NCBI GenBank assembly: GCA_030592655.1
Contig: JAUVIQ010000187.1
Location: forward strand, 1 to 5,847
Direction: 5' to 3'
DNA from: Planctomycetales bacterium
GTDB lineage: Bacteria; Planctomycetota; Phycisphaerae; SM23-33
Length of the DNA: 5,847 nt
Position 1 is the stretch's first letter; each line of letters begins with the position of its first letter. This document shows positions 1 to 5,847 of this stretch, piece by piece. The translations under genes and the position numbers were made by a program. The notes below the pieces were generated by a model. That model was not told the DNA's origin and ran no database searches. It saw only the letters and a list, made by a program, of their open reading frames with translations.

Positions 1-350
1 CGAGCGGCGTGAGCCCAGAGCTCCATCACCAGTTTGCCGGAATTAGTGTAGAACTCCAGCTGGTCGAAAACATGGTCCATTAGATGACAGAGTTTCTCCA
101 TGGCGGGTAAAGGCTCTTCTGCCAGATGGTCCAGTTCCGTCTGATCGCCGGACAGCCTCTCCGAAAACACCTTTGCAAAAAGGTCCTCTTTGTTCTGGAA
201 GTAATTGTACAAAGTCCCCTTGGAGACCCCAGCCTTCTCCGCAACCTCTTCCATTGTTGCCGCTTCATAACCCCGAACGTCAAAGGCCCACTGCGCAGCG
301 TCAAGAATCGCTCGCCGTTTCGCCCCCAACTGTGCATCATCTTCTGCCAT
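1..350 (-). CDS. TetR/AcrR-family transcriptional regulator, C-terminal part cut by window edge
   Basis: N-terminal 116 codons of a TetR-family repressor; the frame runs open off the left edge, so the ligand-binding domain is mostly missing. The helix-turn-helix domain is clear: AKRRAILDAAQWAFDVRGYE (residues 10-29) forms the first helix region, then ATMEEVAEKAGVSKGTLYNY (31-50) contains the HTH, with SKGTLYNYF as recognition helix, followed by QNKEDLF (52-58). The last visible residues (ME.LWAHAAR, about 109-117) are typical of helices near the middle of these proteins. The start is the ATG at 350-348: AGGA (363-360) is 9 nt upstream, an in-frame TGA lies eight codons before it, and the HTH begins at the usual distance. 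Family members are usually dimeric repressors released by a small ligand, often controlling efflux or lipid genes and their own gene. The ligand and target cannot be inferred here. It lies 355 bp downstream of gltD on the same strand and is probably transcribed separately; control of gltBD is not shown. Confidence 0.9.
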   Translation of the reverse strand, partial: MAEDDAQLGAKRRAILDAAQWAFDVRGYEAATMEEVAEKAGVSKGTLYNYFQNKEDLFAKVFSERLSGDQTELDHLAEEPLPAMEKLCHLMDHVFDQLEFYTNSGKLVMELWAHAA

Positions 351-359
351 GTCTTCACG

Positions 360-363
360 TCCT
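360..363 (-). promoter_or_regulatory. Shine-Dalgarno of the TetR gene
   Basis: AGGA, 9 nt before the ATG at 350, supports this start codon. Confidence 0.5.
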
Positions 364-396
364 AGAAATACTCATAGTCCAGAACCAGTCCTTTAA

Positions 397-423
397 AAAA
401 TACTTATTACTGCGTTCAGTCAA
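397..423 (-). promoter_or_regulatory. Candidate promoter and operator of the TetR gene
   Basis: On the minus strand TTGACT (423-418) resembles a -35 box. A weak AT-rich -10 follows, either TATTTT (402-397, 15-bp spacer) or the T run at 400-395 (17-bp spacer), about 45-50 nt before the TetR ATG. The plus-strand sequence TTACTGCGTTCAGTCAA (407-423) is an imperfect palindrome with ACTG/CAGT arms lying over the -35 and spacer. The adjoining AATACTTATT (399-408) has AATA/TATT arms. A palindrome over the promoter of a TetR gene would suit autorepression. The -10 match is poor, so this is a proposal from sequence and position only. Confidence 0.3.
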
Positions 424-705
424 CTTATCCTTTCGAGTTCGCTTTGCCGTTTCGGTTTCTTCTGCAAACAAAGACCCGATAATAATACTCCAAGACATAG
501 CGACAGACACATGCCAAACCGTCACGCTCGTTGCCTTTCTGGCGAGATACGCAGATCTGACGGGCTGGCTGGTACCGACGCGACACCGGGTGTACCTTAC
601 CTTATCCACAAAATCACCTCGCTGCTACAGGCAAACGCTGAGGGTGACCTGTCGGAGAGGGCGATACGCCGAGTTGACTGCTACCTCGAACGAGAGTGAA
701 ATTCC

Positions 706-2130
706 TTATCGCTGAAGCAACCAGCGGTTGATGGAATCGGCGACCACCCTGCCGGATGCGATGGCGCGGACGACGAGGGATGCGCCTGCTACTGAATCGC
801 CGGCTGCGAAAATGCCAGGCTCGGAACTCTGGGCGTCCGCATCGACGGCTATATTACCGGCTTTATCCAGGTTGAGGTGTAATTTCTCGACCAGGCCGCT
901 GTGCATCACGTGGGTAAAACCCATCGCCAGCAGGACCATGTCGGCTTTCATGCTGAATTCGCTATCGGGGATTTCCTTCATCTGCCAGCCATCGCCGGTC
1001 ATGGTCCACTCGACCCGGCAACAGTTTATCTGGCTGATGCGCACCCCGACGCCCGTGAAGGATTTTGTCAGGACACTCCATCGGCGTGTGCACCCTTCCT
1101 CGTGCGAACTGGAAGTCCGCAGGATATTAGGCCACATCGGCCAGGGGGTCTGCGGGTTGGTTTTTTCCGGCGGCTGGGGAAGAATTTCAAACTGGTGAAT
1201 CTCGCGTGCGCCCTGTCGTCTTACCGTTCCTACGCAGTCGCTTCCGGTGTCCCCGCCGCCGATTACAACGACGATTTTACCGGCAGCGTCGATTCGGTTT
1301 TCGTTGTCGATGTCTTCGCCGGCGTTGATGCGATTCTGCTGTGTGAGATAATCCATCGCAAAGCAGATGTTGTCCAGACCACGTCCGGGAACGGGCAGGT
1401 TTCTGGGCTGACCTGCACCCATCGCCAGGCAGATGGCGTCGAACCGACCTCGCAGATACTTCAGCGAGATGTCCTCGCCGACGTTCACGTTGGTCTGGAA
1501 GTCCACGCCTTCAACCCGCATCTGCTCAAGCCGCCGCTCTATCACCCATTTTTCCAGTTTGAAGTCGGGAATACCGTATCGTAGCAACCCGCCGACGGAA
1601 CGGTCCTTTTCAAAGACTACTACGTCGTGACCGAAGCGGCTCAGCTGCTGGGCGACGGCCAGGCCCGCCGGGCCTGATCCGACTATCGCCACCCGCCTGC
1701 CGGTCTTGTTTTTCGCGGGTCGGGGTTTGATAAAACCGGCCTCGAAACCTCGCTCGGCAATTTCCAGTTCAATCTGCTTTATAAGCACCGGTTCGGTATC
1801 AATGTTGAGTGTGCAAGCTGCCTCACACAGGGCGGGGCAGACCAGCCCCGTAATCTCCGGGAAATTATTGGTGGAGTGAAGGTTATCGCACGCTTGCTCC
1901 CACCGCCCACGATATACAAAGTCGTTGAACTCCGGGATGCGATTGAATAACGGACAGCCGATTCCGTGACAGAAAGGTATTCCGCAGTCCATGCACCTTG
2001 CCGACTGGCGATGCAGAACCTCTTCGGTAAGCGGCAGTGTTATCCGGCGATGGTCCTTGACCCTCTCGCCCACCGGTCGGGTGGCGACTTGCTCGCGCGG
2101 GTACTCCAGAAATCCTGTCGGCTTACCCAT
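706..2130 (-). CDS. gltD: Glutamate synthase small subunit (NADPH, GOGAT beta)
   Basis: The 474-residue electron-input subunit of glutamate synthase. It oxidises NADPH through FAD and passes electrons to the GltB flavin; the length is normal for the family. The N-terminal iron-sulfur region has C46, C49, C54 and C59 (CMDCGIPFCHGIGCP), then C98, C102 and C106 (CPALCEAAC), as expected for the low-potential [4Fe-4S] clusters. The first FAD-binding Rossmann motif is VGSGPAG at 150-156, with the acidic residue of FEKD at 173-176. The NADPH-binding motif is IGGGDTGSD at 290-298, and the second FAD motif is GIFAAGD at 439-445. The C-terminus ends in the usual helix VVRAIASGRVVADSINRWL. The ATG at 2130 is chosen because GGAAGAGG (2146-2139) lies 8 nt upstream and the protein begins where the family does. 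In this frame the codons just upstream are also open back to a TAA at 2169-2167, with no ATG, GTG or TTG, and they resemble the gltB tail (see the repeats). The stop is TAA at 708-706. The gene is cotranscribed with gltB, 73 bp away. Confidence 0.97.
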   Translation of the reverse strand: MGKPTGFLEYPREQVATRPVGERVKDHRRITLPLTEEVLHRQSARCMDCGIPFCHGIGCPLFNRIPEFNDFVYRGRWEQACDNLHSTNNFPEITGLVCPALCEAACTLNIDTEPVLIKQIELEIAERGFEAGFIKPRPAKNKTGRRVAIVGSGPAGLAVAQQLSRFGHDVVVFEKDRSVGGLLRYGIPDFKLEKWVIERRLEQMRVEGVDFQTNVNVGEDISLKYLRGRFDAICLAMGAGQPRNLPVPGRGLDNICFAMDYLTQQNRINAGEDIDNENRIDAAGKIVVVIGGGDTGSDCVGTVRRQGAREIHQFEILPQPPEKTNPQTPWPMWPNILRTSSSHEEGCTRRWSVLTKSFTGVGVRISQINCCRVEWTMTGDGWQMKEIPDSEFSMKADMVLLAMGFTHVMHSGLVEKLHLNLDKAGNIAVDADAQSSEPGIFAAGDSVAGASLVVRAIASGRVVADSINRWLLQR

Positions 2131-2163
2131 TTCAAAAACCTCTTCCGTTACGGGTATCGTCAG
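2116..2163 (-). repeat. Junction repeat copy 2: gltB-tail remnant plus true gltD start
   Basis: Second copy of the tandem repeat. Read in the gltD frame it gives LTIPVTEEVFE, then MGKPT, against LTDTTPATEEVF, stop, MGEPT in copy 1. The TGA stop position of copy 1 corresponds to GAA here. It contains the gltD Shine-Dalgarno and start codon. The 73-bp offset is not a multiple of three, so the gltB and gltD frames are shifted relative to each other across the pair. Confidence 0.8.
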
Positions 2164-2203
2164 TCGTTATGACGGGCTTGCTACGTTGTGTCGGTTCACC
2201 CAT
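2132..2203 (-). promoter_or_regulatory. Possible 23-codon upstream minigene between gltB and gltD
   Basis: An ATG directly after the gltB stop opens a 23-codon frame starting MGEPTQRSKPV and ending NGRGF, then TGA at 2134-2132, one base before the gltD ATG. It has the Shine-Dalgarno GGAAGAGG (2219-2212) at the same 8-nt spacing as gltD. The layout would let ribosomes pass from gltB to the minigene and on to gltD, which could couple translation and set the subunit ratio. The peptide itself resembles nothing I recognise after its MGEPT start and is probably a by-product of the junction duplication. A weak stem (CGTCA, 7-nt loop, TGACG, 2174-2158) lies inside it. Confidence 0.35.
2139..2146 (-). 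promoter_or_regulatory. Shine-Dalgarno of gltD
   Basis: GGAAGAGG, 8 nt before the ATG at 2130. It fixes the gltD start and is an exact copy of the element in front of the upstream ATG at 2203. Confidence 0.7.

Positions 2204-5847
<3,644 letters not shown>

Larger units (their letters stand above)
351..705. other. Spacer between gltD and the TetR gene, no confident gene
   Basis: A 355-bp stretch with no recognisable protein or RNA gene. After the gltD stop only short stems are seen on the minus strand (CTCG-TT-CGAG, GGCG-TAT-CGCC), neither followed by a T run, so no intrinsic terminator can be called. An 84-codon minus-strand frame (609-355) has a GTG start with GAGG 7 nt upstream and ends 4 nt before the TetR ATG. 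Its product (starting MDKVRYTRC, basic and rich in Ser/Thr) resembles nothing I know, and the TetR promoter candidate lies inside it, so it is probably chance. The right-hand part (about 380-425) is AT-rich and holds the TetR control region. Confidence 0.6.

Noticed and set aside
80..358. 92-codon minus-strand frame over the TetR region
   Set aside because: It is a different frame of the same DNA. The true TetR frame, starting at 350, shows a full HTH domain and runs off the window, whereas this one is Arg/Trp-rich without motifs.
571..596. Inverted repeats GGTAC/GTACC and ACACC-G-GGTGT in the spacer
   Set aside because: The arms are only 5 bp, the inner loop is too tight or the outer loop too long, and there is no T run. 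Nothing distinguishes it from chance.
173..715. 180-codon plus-strand frame covering the spacer and the TetR 5' end
   Set aside because: It overlaps the TetR gene antisense, is Ser/Arg/Pro-rich and has no recognisable domain.

Overview
The window carries the glutamate synthase (GOGAT) operon of a bacterium, read entirely on the minus strand, followed by the start of a TetR-family repressor gene on the same strand. In transcription order (right to left) it holds gltB, the large subunit, cut at its 5' end by the right edge (2204-5847); a 73-bp junction; gltD, the small subunit, complete (706-2130); a 355-bp spacer (351-705); and the N-terminal 116 codons of a TetR regulator, cut by the left edge (1-350). 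No RNA gene, mobile element, CRISPR array or convincing intrinsic terminator was seen.

GltB and GltD form one enzyme. GltB hydrolyses glutamine and channels the ammonia to 2-oxoglutarate at an FMN / [3Fe-4S] centre. GltD takes electrons from NADPH through FAD and passes them on by way of [4Fe-4S] clusters. The net reaction makes two glutamates from glutamine and 2-oxoglutarate and is the assimilation step paired with glutamine synthetase. All cofactor motifs expected in the visible parts are present, so both genes look functional. The TetR gene is probably a separate unit: it has its own Shine-Dalgarno, a possible promoter and a palindromic operator candidate, and its target cannot be seen here.

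The organism is a moderately GC-rich bacterium. The flavour of the GltB and GltD sequences would fit an environmental planctomycete-like lineage, but that is a low-confidence impression and not a match I could test.

The one unusual structure is the gltB-gltD junction. The end of gltB plus the first codons of gltD are present twice in tandem, 73 bp apart. Each copy has its own GGAAGAGG Shine-Dalgarno and ATG. The first copy opens a 23-codon minigene that starts right after the gltB stop and ends one base before the gltD ATG. I see no evidence of a wholly new biological system; the rest is a standard housekeeping locus.
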